Source: CAILHX01 sp046155285 (GTDB lineage Bacteria; Pseudomonadota; Gammaproteobacteria; Burkholderiales; Methylophilaceae). Taken from it: 64,000 nucleotides of DNA. Shown one piece after another: positions 26,487 through 34,516 of this stretch; positions within the stretch are counted from its first letter, which is position 1; each line of letters begins with the position of its first letter. Location: contig JBJXEA010000024.1 in assembly GCA_046155285.1 (NCBI GenBank), positions 1-64,000 on the forward strand, given 5' to 3'. Made by a program: the position numbers and the translations under genes. The notes below the pieces were generated by a model that had not been told where the DNA came from, made no database searches, and worked only from the letters and a program-made list of their open reading frames with translations.

Positions 26487-27368
26487 ATGAATAACTACTT
26501 TCGCCCGCGCCGCTCCATGCTCTATGTGCCGGGTTGCAATCTTCGCTATCTGGAAAAAGCACGCGAATTGCGTGCGGATTCGCTTATTCTGGATTTGGGC
26601 GACCCGATTTTAATCGCGGCTAAAGAAGAATCCCGTCAGAACGTGGTCGGAGCGGTGAAGCAAGGTGGGTTTGGCTCGCGCGAGGTGGTGATTCGTGTCA
26701 ATGACCTGGATTCGCCTTGGGGACACGATGATATCAAGGCCGTCGCCAACATCGGCGCGGATGCCATTCTATTCACCAATATCGAAAGCCGCGACGATGT
26801 GTTGTCTGGACTGGCCGAGTTGGATGCCGCAGGCGGGAAGAGCGTGCCGGTGATGGTGATGATAGAAAGTCCGCTAGCCGTGCTACACGCCGAAGAAATC
26901 GCCAGCGCGTCAGATCGTATAGCTTGCATGATTATGGCCACCTCCGACCTCATTTCTCAAATGCACGCACGCACCACCAGCGACCGCATTCCTTTATTGG
27001 CCAGTCTGTCCATGGTGATTTTGGCGGCGCGTGCTTACAAGCGCGGCGTGGTGGACGGCATCAACAGCCACCTCAAAGATATGGAGGCGTTCGAGTTCGC
27101 CTGCCGCTTGGGGCGCGATATGGGCTTCGACGGCAAGTCGCTGGTACACCCTTTACAGTTGGATTACGCCAATGATGCATTTACGCCGAAATCCAGTGAA
27201 GTCAAAACTGCACGCGAAATCATCACTGCGCTGTCAGCCGCCAATGCGGCGGGTCGCGGCACGGTGGTGGTGAATGATAGATTGGTGGAACATCATCATG
27301 TCGCCGCCGCCAAGCAATTGCTTAATTTGAGCGAAATGATAGAGAAACTAGAAGCTGAGCATGTCTAA
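26487..27368 (+). CDS. CitE-like CoA-ester lyase with altered DLED motif
   Basis: A 293-residue HpcH/HpaI-family lyase of standard CitE length. It has RPRRSMLYVPG at the start, the metal-binding Glu127 in MVMIESPLAV, Asp154 in MATSDL, and KSLVHPLQ near the C-terminus. The usual DLEDAV block reads DLGDPI at 36-41, so the conserved acidic residue at 38 is glycine. It may cleave a citramalyl- or malyl-CoA type ester. It is the first gene of the rightward run and overlaps the next start by 8 bp. Confidence 0.82.
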   Translation: MNNYFRPRRSMLYVPGCNLRYLEKARELRADSLILDLGDPILIAAKEESRQNVVGAVKQGGFGSREVVIRVNDLDSPWGHDDIKAVANIGADAILFTNIESRDDVLSGLAELDAAGGKSVPVMVMIESPLAVLHAEEIASASDRIACMIMATSDLISQMHARTTSDRIPLLASLSMVILAARAYKRGVVDGINSHLKDMEAFEFACRLGRDMGFDGKSLVHPLQLDYANDAFTPKSSEVKTAREIITALSAANAAGRGTVVVNDRLVEHHHVAAAKQLLNLSEMIEKLEAEHV

Positions 27369-28404
27369 TACGGGCAATTTTTTCGAGGACTTCAAGCTCG
27401 GCCAAGTGCTGCGCCACGCAACGCCACGTACTGTGAGCGAAGGTGATGCGTCTCTGTACATCGCGCTCACCGGCAGCCGTCACATTGTCCCTAGTGCCAA
27501 GACTATTGCGCTGAGTTTAGGTTATCGAGACCGCCCGATAGACGACTTACTGGCGTTTCATATTGCTTTTGGCAAGACCGTACCTGACATTTCCGTCAAT
27601 GCTGTGGCTAATTTGGGTTATGCCGACGTGCGCTTTGTGCAACCGGTGTATGCGGGCGACACGCTGAGTACCACTTCCAACGTCATCGGTCTAAAGCAAA
27701 ACAGCAACGGCAAGGCCGGTGTGGTGTATGTACGTTCGGTTGCCAGCAACCAACACAATCAAGCAGTGCTGTCATGGGTGCGCTGGGTAATGGTGCATAA
27801 GCACGACTTGCAAGTCGCCGCTCCGGAAACGGTTATTCCTGAATTGCCTAGCGTGGTGAGTGTTGATCAATTGGCGGTCAATTTAAGCGTTCAGCAATGG
27901 GATACCACACTCACTGGGGGCTCACGTTTGTGGGATGACTACCAAGTGGGCGAGCGCATCAATCATCCGGCGGGGATGACGGTGGAAGAAGCCGACCATA
28001 CGCTGGCGACTAAGCTCTATCAAAACAACGCACGCTTGCATTTTGACGCACTGATGATGGAAAAAACCGCCTTTGGCCGACGCTTGATGTACGGCGGCCA
28101 CGTCATTTCCGTGTGTCGCGCATTGAGTTACGACGGTTTGGAAAACGTGTTGAGCATCGCCGCCATCAACGCCGGCAACCACTGCAACCCAAGTTTTGGC
28201 GGGGATACTTTTTACGCCTGGACGGAAGTGCTGGAAAAATGGAGTTTGCCCAATCGCAGCGACATAGGTGCGTTGCGATTACGTTTGGTGGGCTTAAGAA
28301 ATATCACCGCCACAGAGTTAGCCAACACTCACACTGTCGATGGGAAGTTTCACGTTAACGTGGTGTTGGATTTAGATTACACCGTGTTAATGCCACGACG
28401 TTGA
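27361..28404 (+). CDS. Mesaconyl-CoA hydratase / beta-methylmalyl-CoA dehydratase homologue (double MaoC hotdog)
   Basis: A 347-residue double-hotdog MaoC protein. The N-terminal GNFFEDFKLGQVLRHATPRTVSEGD and HIAFGKTVPDISVNAVANLGYAD, the central LWDDYQVGERINHP and the end LDLDYTVLMPRR closely recall the mesaconyl-CoA hydratase (Mcd/Mch) of the ethylmalonyl-CoA and 3-hydroxypropionate pathways. Length also fits. That enzyme interconverts mesaconyl-C1-CoA and beta-methylmalyl-CoA. Here it lies between two CoA-ester lyase genes and prpBCD, so the propionyl-CoA side is probably used. The assignment is from remembered family sequence, not a search. Confidence 0.85.
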   Translation: MSNTGNFFEDFKLGQVLRHATPRTVSEGDASLYIALTGSRHIVPSAKTIALSLGYRDRPIDDLLAFHIAFGKTVPDISVNAVANLGYADVRFVQPVYAGDTLSTTSNVIGLKQNSNGKAGVVYVRSVASNQHNQAVLSWVRWVMVHKHDLQVAAPETVIPELPSVVSVDQLAVNLSVQQWDTTLTGGSRLWDDYQVGERINHPAGMTVEEADHTLATKLYQNNARLHFDALMMEKTAFGRRLMYGGHVISVCRALSYDGLENVLSIAAINAGNHCNPSFGGDTFYAWTEVLEKWSLPNRSDIGALRLRLVGLRNITATELANTHTVDGKFHVNVVLDLDYTVLMPRR

Positions 28405-28416
28405 CGTTTCTAGGCC

Positions 28417-28513
28417 GTCATTCCCGCGTAGGCGGGAATCCAGTCAAATATCTACGGAGTGATCCATGGAGCAACAGGAGGCTCGACTGGATTCCCGCCT
28501 ACGCGGGAATGAC
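28417..28513. repeat. 97-bp inverted-repeat element, copy 2 (28-bp perfect TIRs)
   Basis: The arms at 28417-28444 and 28486-28513 are identical to those of the element at 18045-18148. The left interior is also nearly the same (CAAATATCTACGGAGT). The middle is 41 bp rather than 48 bp. It lies 12 bp after the hydratase stop and 39 bp before the next start. Confidence 0.85.
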
Positions 28514-28552
28514 GGTGGAGCGTTTAGCACAGCAGTATTTTGAGGATAAGCA

Positions 28553-29542
28553 ATGACTATTTCTACACATCCTAATGACGCACTTTTTGGCGGCGAAAAA
28601 TCGTTTCCGCTGATTCCTGCCTGCGAGCATTTCGCTGGTAGTGAAAAACTCATCCTGAAAGCGCTTGCGTTGCAAGACAGTATAGGCGCGGTGTTCGACA
28701 TCACTTGTGATTGTGAGGATGGTGCAGCAGCGGGGCAAGAGTGCGAACACGCCGAGATGATAGTGCGCGTTCTGAATAGCGAAGATAACAAACACAAAAT
28801 GGCGGGCGCACGCATCCACGATTACAGCCACCCCGCTTGGAAGCAGGACATAGATATTCTCGTGGGCGGCGCGGGAAAACTATTGGCCTACATCACCATC
28901 CCCAAATCTACGCACGTGGCGCAAGCGGCGGAGATGATTGCCTACATCCAAAAGATCGCAAAATTCCATGGAATTGAACGCGAAATTCCCATCCATGTGC
29001 TAATTGAGACCCACGGTGCGTTGCACGATGTGTACGAAATCGCCGCCTTGCCTTGGTTGCAAGTGCTGGATTTTGGCCTGATGGACTTTGTCAGCGCTCA
29101 CAACGGTGCGATTCCCGCCTCCGCCATGCGTAGTCCGGGACAATTTGAACATAGGCTATTGGCACGCGCCAAGGCCGAAGTGGTGGCCGCGGCATTGGCG
29201 CACGGGGTGGTTCCGGCACACAACGTCACGCTGGACTTGAAGAATGCCGAAACGACATTTTCCGATGCCAGCCGCGCACGCAATGAATTCGGCTTTATGC
29301 GCATGTGGAGCATTTATCCGACGCAAATTCAGGCCATCGTAGATGCAATGAAGCCGGATTACAGTGAGGTGGCGGATGCTGCCAACATTCTACTCGCCGC
29401 GCAACATGCCGATTGGGGGCCAATACAATATGACGGCGAACTGCATGACCGCGCCACTTATCGCTACTTCTGGGAAGTTTTGCAAAAAGCCAAACTCACC
29501 AAAGTTGAGATTTCGGCGGATGCGCTCAAGGCATTCTTTTAA
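28553..29542 (+). CDS. Malyl-CoA lyase-like HpcH/HpaI aldolase
   Basis: A 329-residue CitE superfamily lyase whose length and layout are closer to malyl-CoA/beta-methylmalyl-CoA lyases than to CitE. It has the acidic TCDCEDGAA block (53-56), the metal-binding Glu152 in IHVLIETHGAL, LDFGLMDFVSAH, and the C-terminal FGFMRMWSIYPTQIQAIV. Expected reaction: beta-methylmalyl-CoA to propionyl-CoA and glyoxylate, or malyl-CoA to acetyl-CoA and glyoxylate. With the hydratase upstream and prpB 15 bp downstream, a link to propionyl-CoA metabolism is likely. Confidence 0.82.
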   Translation: MTISTHPNDALFGGEKSFPLIPACEHFAGSEKLILKALALQDSIGAVFDITCDCEDGAAAGQECEHAEMIVRVLNSEDNKHKMAGARIHDYSHPAWKQDIDILVGGAGKLLAYITIPKSTHVAQAAEMIAYIQKIAKFHGIEREIPIHVLIETHGALHDVYEIAALPWLQVLDFGLMDFVSAHNGAIPASAMRSPGQFEHRLLARAKAEVVAAALAHGVVPAHNVTLDLKNAETTFSDASRARNEFGFMRMWSIYPTQIQAIVDAMKPDYSEVADAANILLAAQHADWGPIQYDGELHDRATYRYFWEVLQKAKLTKVEISADALKAFF

Positions 29543-29557
29543 TTTCAGGCGTAAACC

Positions 29558-30442
29558 ATGACCCAACTTAATTCCGCAGGCGCACGTTTCCGCGCTGCCC
29601 TAACCGCCGAAAAGCCGCTACAGATCATAGGCGCGATTAACGCCTATCACGCCATGCTGGCCACGCAAACCGGCTACAAGGCGCTATATCTCTCCGGCGG
29701 TGGCGTGGCGGCTGGTTCGCTGGGTTTGCCGGATTTGGGCATTTCCACGTTGGAAGACGTACTGATAGACGCGCGACGCATTACCGACGCGGTGGACACG
29801 CCATTATTAGTAGATATTGATACCGGTTTCGGCGGCGCTTTCAACATTGCCCGAACCGTCAAAGCCATGATCAAGGCGGGTGTGGCGGCAGTACATATCG
29901 AAGACCAAGTGTCGGCAAAACGCTGTGGGCATAGACCGAATAAAGCCGTGGTGAGCCAAAGCGAAATGGAAGACCGCGTTAAGGCTGCCGTAGATGCCAA
30001 AACCGATGCCGATTTCGTCATCATGGCGCGTACTGACGCATTGGCCGTGGAAGGGCTGCAATCAGCCATAGACCGCGCTTGCGCCTGTGTCGAAGCTGGA
30101 GCCGATGCGATATTTCCAGAGGCCATGACCGAGCTTGGCATGTACCAACAATTCGTCGCCGCCGTGAAAGTGCCAGTGCTCGCCAACATCACGGAATTCG
30201 GCTCTACGCCTTTGTTTACGGTAGGAGAGCTGGCCAGTGCCAACGTGAGCATGGTGCTGTATCCGCTGTCTGCATTTCGCGCCATGAATCAGGCCGCGCT
30301 TAAAGTTTATGAGGCTGTACGCAAAGAAGGCACACAGAAAAATGTAGTGAACTTGATGCAAAGCCGCGCTGAGTTGTACGAATTTTTGGGTTATCACGCT
30401 TTTGAAGAAAAACTGGACACCTTGTTCAAGGAGGGGAAATGA
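29558..30442 (+). CDS. prpB: 2-methylisocitrate lyase PrpB
   Basis: A 294-residue member of the isocitrate lyase/PEP mutase family. The catalytic cysteine signature is KRCGH at 121-125, and LVDIDTGFGGAFNIARTV and EDQVSAKRCGHRPNK are as in PrpB. It cleaves 2-methylisocitrate to pyruvate and succinate. The length matches PrpB and is shorter than isocitrate lyase. A strong AAGGAGGGG Shine-Dalgarno for prpC lies in its last codons, and its TGA overlaps the prpC ATG. Confidence 0.95.
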   Translation: MTQLNSAGARFRAALTAEKPLQIIGAINAYHAMLATQTGYKALYLSGGGVAAGSLGLPDLGISTLEDVLIDARRITDAVDTPLLVDIDTGFGGAFNIARTVKAMIKAGVAAVHIEDQVSAKRCGHRPNKAVVSQSEMEDRVKAAVDAKTDADFVIMARTDALAVEGLQSAIDRACACVEAGADAIFPEAMTELGMYQQFVAAVKVPVLANITEFGSTPLFTVGELASANVSMVLYPLSAFRAMNQAALKVYEAVRKEGTQKNVVNLMQSRAELYEFLGYHAFEEKLDTLFKEGK

Positions 30443-31587
30443 ACACCGCTACTGAAGCACCAAAAAAGAAAAAAGGCGTTGCGCTAGCCGGCGTTGCAGC
30501 AGGCACTACCGCCATCTGCACCGTAGGCCACACTGGCAACGATCTACACTATCGCGGCTATGACATCATAGAACTGGCTAACAGCGCCACGTTTGAAGAG
30601 GTCGCTTATATGCTGATACACGGCGAGCTGCCGACGACGGCAGAATTGGCGGCTTATCACAAAAAACTGAAAATACTGCGAGGCTTGCCCGATGCGTTAA
30701 AAGCCGTGCTGGAGCAAATCCCTGCCTCGGCACACCCGATGGACGTGATGCGTACCGGCTGCTCTATGCTCGGCGTGTTGCAGCCAGAAGCCGGAGGCCG
30801 CAACGTGCAAGCCGCGAAAGATTTAGGCGACCGCCTGATTGCCTGCTTTGGCTCCATGTTGCTGTATTGGTATCACTTTAGCCACAATAACAAGCGCATA
30901 GAAGTTGAAACCGACGATGATTCCGTGGCAGCGCACTTTTTGCATGTGCTGCACGGCAAAGCACCGTCAGACCTGCATGTCCGCGCCATGAATACCTCGC
31001 TGGTGCTGTACGCCGAGCATGAGTTCAACGCTTCCACTTTCACCGCGCGCGTGGTGGCTGGTACTTTATCCGATATGTATTCCTGCATCACCGGCGCTAT
31101 AGGTGCTCTGCGCGGCTCCAAGCACGGTGGTGCTAATGAGGCGGCGATGGAAATAATCGAACGCTACAAAACACCAGACGAAGCTGAAGCCGACATCGTG
31201 CGACGCATGGCGGCCAAGGAAATCATCATAGGCTTCGGTCATCCGGTGTACACCATAGCCGACCCGCGCAATGAGTGCATTAAGGAAGTTAGCCGCCAGT
31301 TATCAGAAGATAACGGTAATATGACGCTTTTTGACGTATCTTCACGCATTGAAGCTGTGATGTGGCGTGAAAAGAAGATGTTCCCCAATTTGGATTGGTA
31401 CAGCGCTTCTAGCTATCACATGATGGGCGTGCCGACTGGCATGTTCACGCCGCTGTTCGTAATTTCGCGCACCACCGGCTGGGTGGCGCACATCATCGAG
31501 CAACGCATAGATAACAAGATTATTCGCCCAAATGCAGAATATAACGGGCCGGAAAACCGGGCGTTTGTGCCTATTTCACAACGATAA
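30439..31587 (+). CDS. prpC: 2-methylcitrate synthase PrpC
   Basis: A 382-residue citrate synthase-family enzyme. It has the opening GVAAGTTAICTVGHTGNDLHYRGYDI, the active-site HGGANEAAM, GFGHPVYT, and the C-terminal RTTGWVAHIIEQR. Sequence style and operon place it as methylcitrate synthase, condensing propionyl-CoA with oxaloacetate. Citrate synthase side activity is possible. It overlaps prpB by 4 bp. Confidence 0.94.
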   Translation: MNTATEAPKKKKGVALAGVAAGTTAICTVGHTGNDLHYRGYDIIELANSATFEEVAYMLIHGELPTTAELAAYHKKLKILRGLPDALKAVLEQIPASAHPMDVMRTGCSMLGVLQPEAGGRNVQAAKDLGDRLIACFGSMLLYWYHFSHNNKRIEVETDDDSVAAHFLHVLHGKAPSDLHVRAMNTSLVLYAEHEFNASTFTARVVAGTLSDMYSCITGAIGALRGSKHGGANEAAMEIIERYKTPDEAEADIVRRMAAKEIIIGFGHPVYTIADPRNECIKEVSRQLSEDNGNMTLFDVSSRIEAVMWREKKMFPNLDWYSASSYHMMGVPTGMFTPLFVISRTTGWVAHIIEQRIDNKIIRPNAEYNGPENRAFVPISQR

Positions 31588-31602
31588 AACAACAACATTT
31601 TT

Positions 31603-31684
31603 GCCACAGATGAGCACGGATAAACACAGATAGAGAAGTTTGACGACTAATTGAAATCTGTGTCCATCCGTGTGTATCTGTGGC
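31603..31684. repeat. 82-bp inverted repeat between prpC and prpD
   Basis: The arms, GCCACAGATGAGCACGGATA onward at 31603-31631 and the complementary 31656-31684, match at 24 of 29 positions around a 24-bp spacer. A similar repeat is familiar from intergenic regions of other proteobacteria. It has no T-run. Confidence 0.6.
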
Positions 31685-31708
31685 TAACTTAATTTTTGAA
31701 AGCTATTC

Positions 31709-33169
31709 ATGTCATCCCACATCTCCAACGTCCGCCCCGCCCCCGATCAAGTCTTGGTGGACATCGCCGACTATATCGTTGACTACCAAATCAACAGCGC
31801 TGAAGCCTTCGACACCGCCCGCAACTGTCTGATGGATACGCTGGGCTGCGGCTTCGAGGCGCTGGATTACCCCGCTTGCACCAAGCTGTTGGGGCCTGTT
31901 GTAGAAGGTACAGTAGTTCCGAACGGCGCGAAAGTGCCGGGAACATCATTCCAGCTCGACCCCATTCTTGCTGCCTTCAACATCGGCGCGATGATCCGTT
32001 GGCTGGACTTTAACGATACATGGCTGGCGGCTGAATGGGGTCATCCTTCCGACAATTTGGGTGGCATTCTGGCCACCGCAGACTGGATTTCGCGCACCAA
32101 CTTAGCGCAAGGAAAGTCGCCGCTGACCATCAAGGATGTGCTGACCGCCATGATTAAGGCTCACGAAATTCAAGGCGTGCTGGCGCTAGAAAATAGCTTT
32201 AACCGCGTAGGCTTGGATCACGTGATACTGGTCAAAGTGGCCTCCACCGCTGTTGTTGCTGGCATGTTGGGGGCAAATAAATCACAAATTATTGATGCCG
32301 TCTCCAATGCATGGATAGACGGCCAAGCGCTGCGTACCTATCGCCATAGCCCCAACACCGGCTCGCGCAAATCCTGGGCGGCGGGCGATGCGACTAGCCG
32401 TGCCGTAAGGTTGGCAATCATGACCATGAAAGGCGAAATGGGCTATCCATCGGCACTCACCGCCAAAACCTGGGGTTTCTACGACGTGCTGTTCAAAAGC
32501 AACGCCTTCAAATTTCAGCGCCCGTATGGTTCTTACGTGATGGAACAAGTGTTGTTCAAGATTTCTTTTCCCGCCGAGTTCCACGCGCAAACCGCCGTGG
32601 AATGCGCCATTCAGCTCTATCCGCAAATTGGCAACCGCATAGACACGCTAGATAAAATCGCGCAAGTAGACAAAATCGTCATGACCACCCACGAGTCGGC
32701 GATTCGCATTATTGATAAGTCGGGTGCGCTCAACAACCCCGCCGACCGCGACCATTGTCTGCAATACATGGCCACGATAGGCTTACTGAAAGGCAATTTA
32801 ACGGCTGCTGATTACGAAGATGATGTCGCCACCGACCCGCGCATAGACGCGCTGCGCGACAAAATGGTGTGCGTGGAGAATGCCGAATACACCAAAGATT
32901 ACCTAGATCCCGAAAAACGCTCCATCGCCAACGCCATCCAAGTGTTCTTCAAAGATGGCAGCAAGTCCGACAACGTCGCCGTGGAATACCCCATCGGCCA
33001 CCGCCGCCGCCGTGGTGAAGGCATACCGGAGTTGGTGAAGAAATTCAAAATCAATCTGGCACGCCGCTTTTCAGCTAAGCGGCAGGCAGAAATTCTTAAC
33101 TTGTGCTTAGACCAAAGCAAGCTGGAAACTACACCAGTCAATGAATTCGTTGATGCGCTAATTGCATAG
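31709..33169 (+). CDS. prpD: 2-methylcitrate dehydratase PrpD
   Basis: A 486-residue PrpD (MmgE/PrpD family), Fe-S independent. Visible family segments: RNCLMDTLGCGFEAL, the active-site IRWLDFNDTWLAAEWGHPSDNLGGIL, SRAVRLAIMTMKGEMGYPSALTA and FKISFPAEFHAQTAVE. It dehydrates 2-methylcitrate to 2-methylaconitate. An aconitase (AcnB or AcnD) must hydrate the product and is not in the window; prpF is also absent. An inverted-repeat element separates it from prpC. Confidence 0.95.
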   Translation: MSSHISNVRPAPDQVLVDIADYIVDYQINSAEAFDTARNCLMDTLGCGFEALDYPACTKLLGPVVEGTVVPNGAKVPGTSFQLDPILAAFNIGAMIRWLDFNDTWLAAEWGHPSDNLGGILATADWISRTNLAQGKSPLTIKDVLTAMIKAHEIQGVLALENSFNRVGLDHVILVKVASTAVVAGMLGANKSQIIDAVSNAWIDGQALRTYRHSPNTGSRKSWAAGDATSRAVRLAIMTMKGEMGYPSALTAKTWGFYDVLFKSNAFKFQRPYGSYVMEQVLFKISFPAEFHAQTAVECAIQLYPQIGNRIDTLDKIAQVDKIVMTTHESAIRIIDKSGALNNPADRDHCLQYMATIGLLKGNLTAADYEDDVATDPRIDALRDKMVCVENAEYTKDYLDPEKRSIANAIQVFFKDGSKSDNVAVEYPIGHRRRRGEGIPELVKKFKINLARRFSAKRQAEILNLCLDQSKLETTPVNEFVDALIA

Positions 33170-33245
33170 GTAGCAAAAATTTACGTTGGTAAAAAGCTGC
33201 TTTTATACTTAGCTTGGATCGCACAAAACAAGTTACAACACTCAT

Positions 33246-33331
33246 TTGATACAATTAGTAATTTATATGATATTAATTGATACCATTAGTACCACTCAAT
33301 ATCATAAAGTCTGGTTTGTGCAATATCGCAC
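33246..33331 (+). promoter_or_regulatory. AraC-type control region of the YHS gene
   Basis: Two direct repeats, TTGATACAATTAGTA (33246-33260) and TTGATACCATTAGTA (33277-33291), match at 14 of 15 positions and start 31 bp apart, about three helical turns. A GTGC-N6-GCAC inverted repeat follows at 33318-33331. The same arrangement with the same spacings recurs at 35347-35432. An AraC regulator is encoded between the two. The rest of 33170-33363 holds no gene. Confidence 0.72.
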
Positions 33332-33363
33332 ATCAGCCTTTCAAATTATCTAAGGAGATTCAA

Positions 33364-33843
33364 ATGTCTAAAAAAATAGTATTTGCAACTTTCGCACTTA
33401 TTTCCATTCTTTCTACCCCTGCTTTTTCTGCAGATGAACACAACACTGTGGCAGGTCTGACAGTTGCAGGAGCGCCTCTTGGTTTGCATGGTGTGGATCC
33501 TGTTTCGTTCATCCAATTAAGCAACCGAATTGAAGGCACGGCACAGTACACTGCGCGTTTTGAAGGAGTTGATTATTACTTTTCATCTGAAGCTAATTTG
33601 AATGCCTTTAAGAAGGCACCAGAAGAATTTTCTCCTCAAAATGGCGGATTCTGTACTTTTGGTGTTTCTGTGGGTAAGAAGTTTGATGGTAACCCACGTT
33701 ATTCTGCGATTGTTGATAAGAAACTTTATCTTTTTGTGAATGAAGATATTCTTAAAGCTTTCCAAAAAGACCCAAAAGGTGTGATCGCCAAGGCTGAAAA
33801 AAGCTGGCATGACATTCAACACAAGTCAGCTCAAAGTCTTTAA
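33364..33843 (+). CDS. Exported YHS domain-containing protein
   Basis: A 159-residue protein with a Sec signal peptide (KKIVFATFALISILSTPAFSA, cut after about residue 23). A YHS domain follows: GLHGVDPVSF, an aromatic FEGVDYYFSSEANLNAFKKAP block, GGFCTFGVSVGKKFDG with one Cys, and KLYLFVNEDILKAF. YHS domains bind metal or accompany metal and copper proteins; the periplasmic role here is unknown. The ATG at 33364 follows an AAGGAG Shine-Dalgarno. It is preceded by the AraC-type repeats and followed by a strong terminator, so it is a single-gene unit. Confidence 0.85.
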   Translation: MSKKIVFATFALISILSTPAFSADEHNTVAGLTVAGAPLGLHGVDPVSFIQLSNRIEGTAQYTARFEGVDYYFSSEANLNAFKKAPEEFSPQNGGFCTFGVSVGKKFDGNPRYSAIVDKKLYLFVNEDILKAFQKDPKGVIAKAEKSWHDIQHKSAQSL

Positions 33844-33850
33844 ATCGGCT

Positions 33851-33887
33851 AAAGCAAGGTGATAGCTATCAATCACCTTGCTTTTTT
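33851..33887. terminator. Intrinsic terminator after the YHS gene
   Basis: AAGCAAGGTGAT pairs with ATCACCTTGCTT around a short loop and is followed by a T-run. The complementary strand starts with an AAA tract, so it may also act weakly for the UDG gene ending at 33917. Confidence 0.9.
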
Positions 33888-33916
33888 ATCGTGGTAACTA
33901 TAGCTAAAGAATTGAT

Positions 33917-34516
33917 TTAACTAGCGAGTAGCACTGCAATTCGCCCGCTGATTTTTGGCGCAAGCTCTTGCTCAAACCACGGATTAGCCTTAAACCAGCG
34001 CACATTGCGCGGGCTGGGATGCGGTAACACGACCAGCTTAGGCCAATGTTGCTGCCAGTTGCTTACGGTTTCGGTGAGGGACTTTTTCTTGTCTTCCGGC
34101 ACATGCCAGTCGCGTGCGTATTGCCCCAGTACCAACGTCAATTCAACGTGTTTCAACTGCGCCATCATGCGGCTACGCCAAGTCTCGACGCACTCTGGTC
34201 TGGGTGGTAAATCGCCGGAACTAGAACTTCCCGGATAGCAAAAACCCATAGGCAACAGCGCAATTTGCTCCGCGTCATAAAACATGGCCTTATCCACGCC
34301 CATCCATTTTCGCAGCCGTTCACCACTGGGGTCGTTAAAAGGAATGCCGGTTTCATGTACACGCCGCCCCGGCGCTTGACCGACAATCAGAATGCGCGCT
34401 TGAGGATGCATCTGAAATATGGGTCTGCAACCCAAAGGCAAGTGTGGTGCGCAGAGCGTACAAGCGCGTGCCTCGGAAATTAAGCGATTAAACTCATTTG
34501 TTTGCTGCATGATCAT
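33917..34516 (-). CDS. Uracil-DNA glycosylase family protein
   Basis: A 199-residue UDG-superfamily protein. The water-activating loop is LIVGQAPGRRVHETGIPFND with GQAPG at 46-50. The DNA-intercalation motif is VVLPHPSPRN. Cysteines at 19, 22 and 30 lie near the N-terminus, but the full four-Cys set of Fe-S UDG families is not evident. It probably removes uracil from DNA, though members of this branch are poorly characterised. The ATG at 34516 has a GGAG Shine-Dalgarno inside the araC-type gene, overlapping it by 23 bp, so translation is coupled to the regulator. Confidence 0.8.
   Translation of the reverse strand: MIMQQTNEFNRLISEARACTLCAPHLPLGCRPIFQMHPQARILIVGQAPGRRVHETGIPFNDPSGERLRKWMGVDKAMFYDAEQIALLPMGFCYPGSSSSGDLPPRPECVETWRSRMMAQLKHVELTLVLGQYARDWHVPEDKKKSLTETVSNWQQHWPKLVVLPHPSPRNVRWFKANPWFEQELAPKISGRIAVLLAS

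Noticed and set aside
29674..30285. 203-codon frame opposite prpB
   Set aside because: Shadow frame; prpB has the KRCGH active site and full length.
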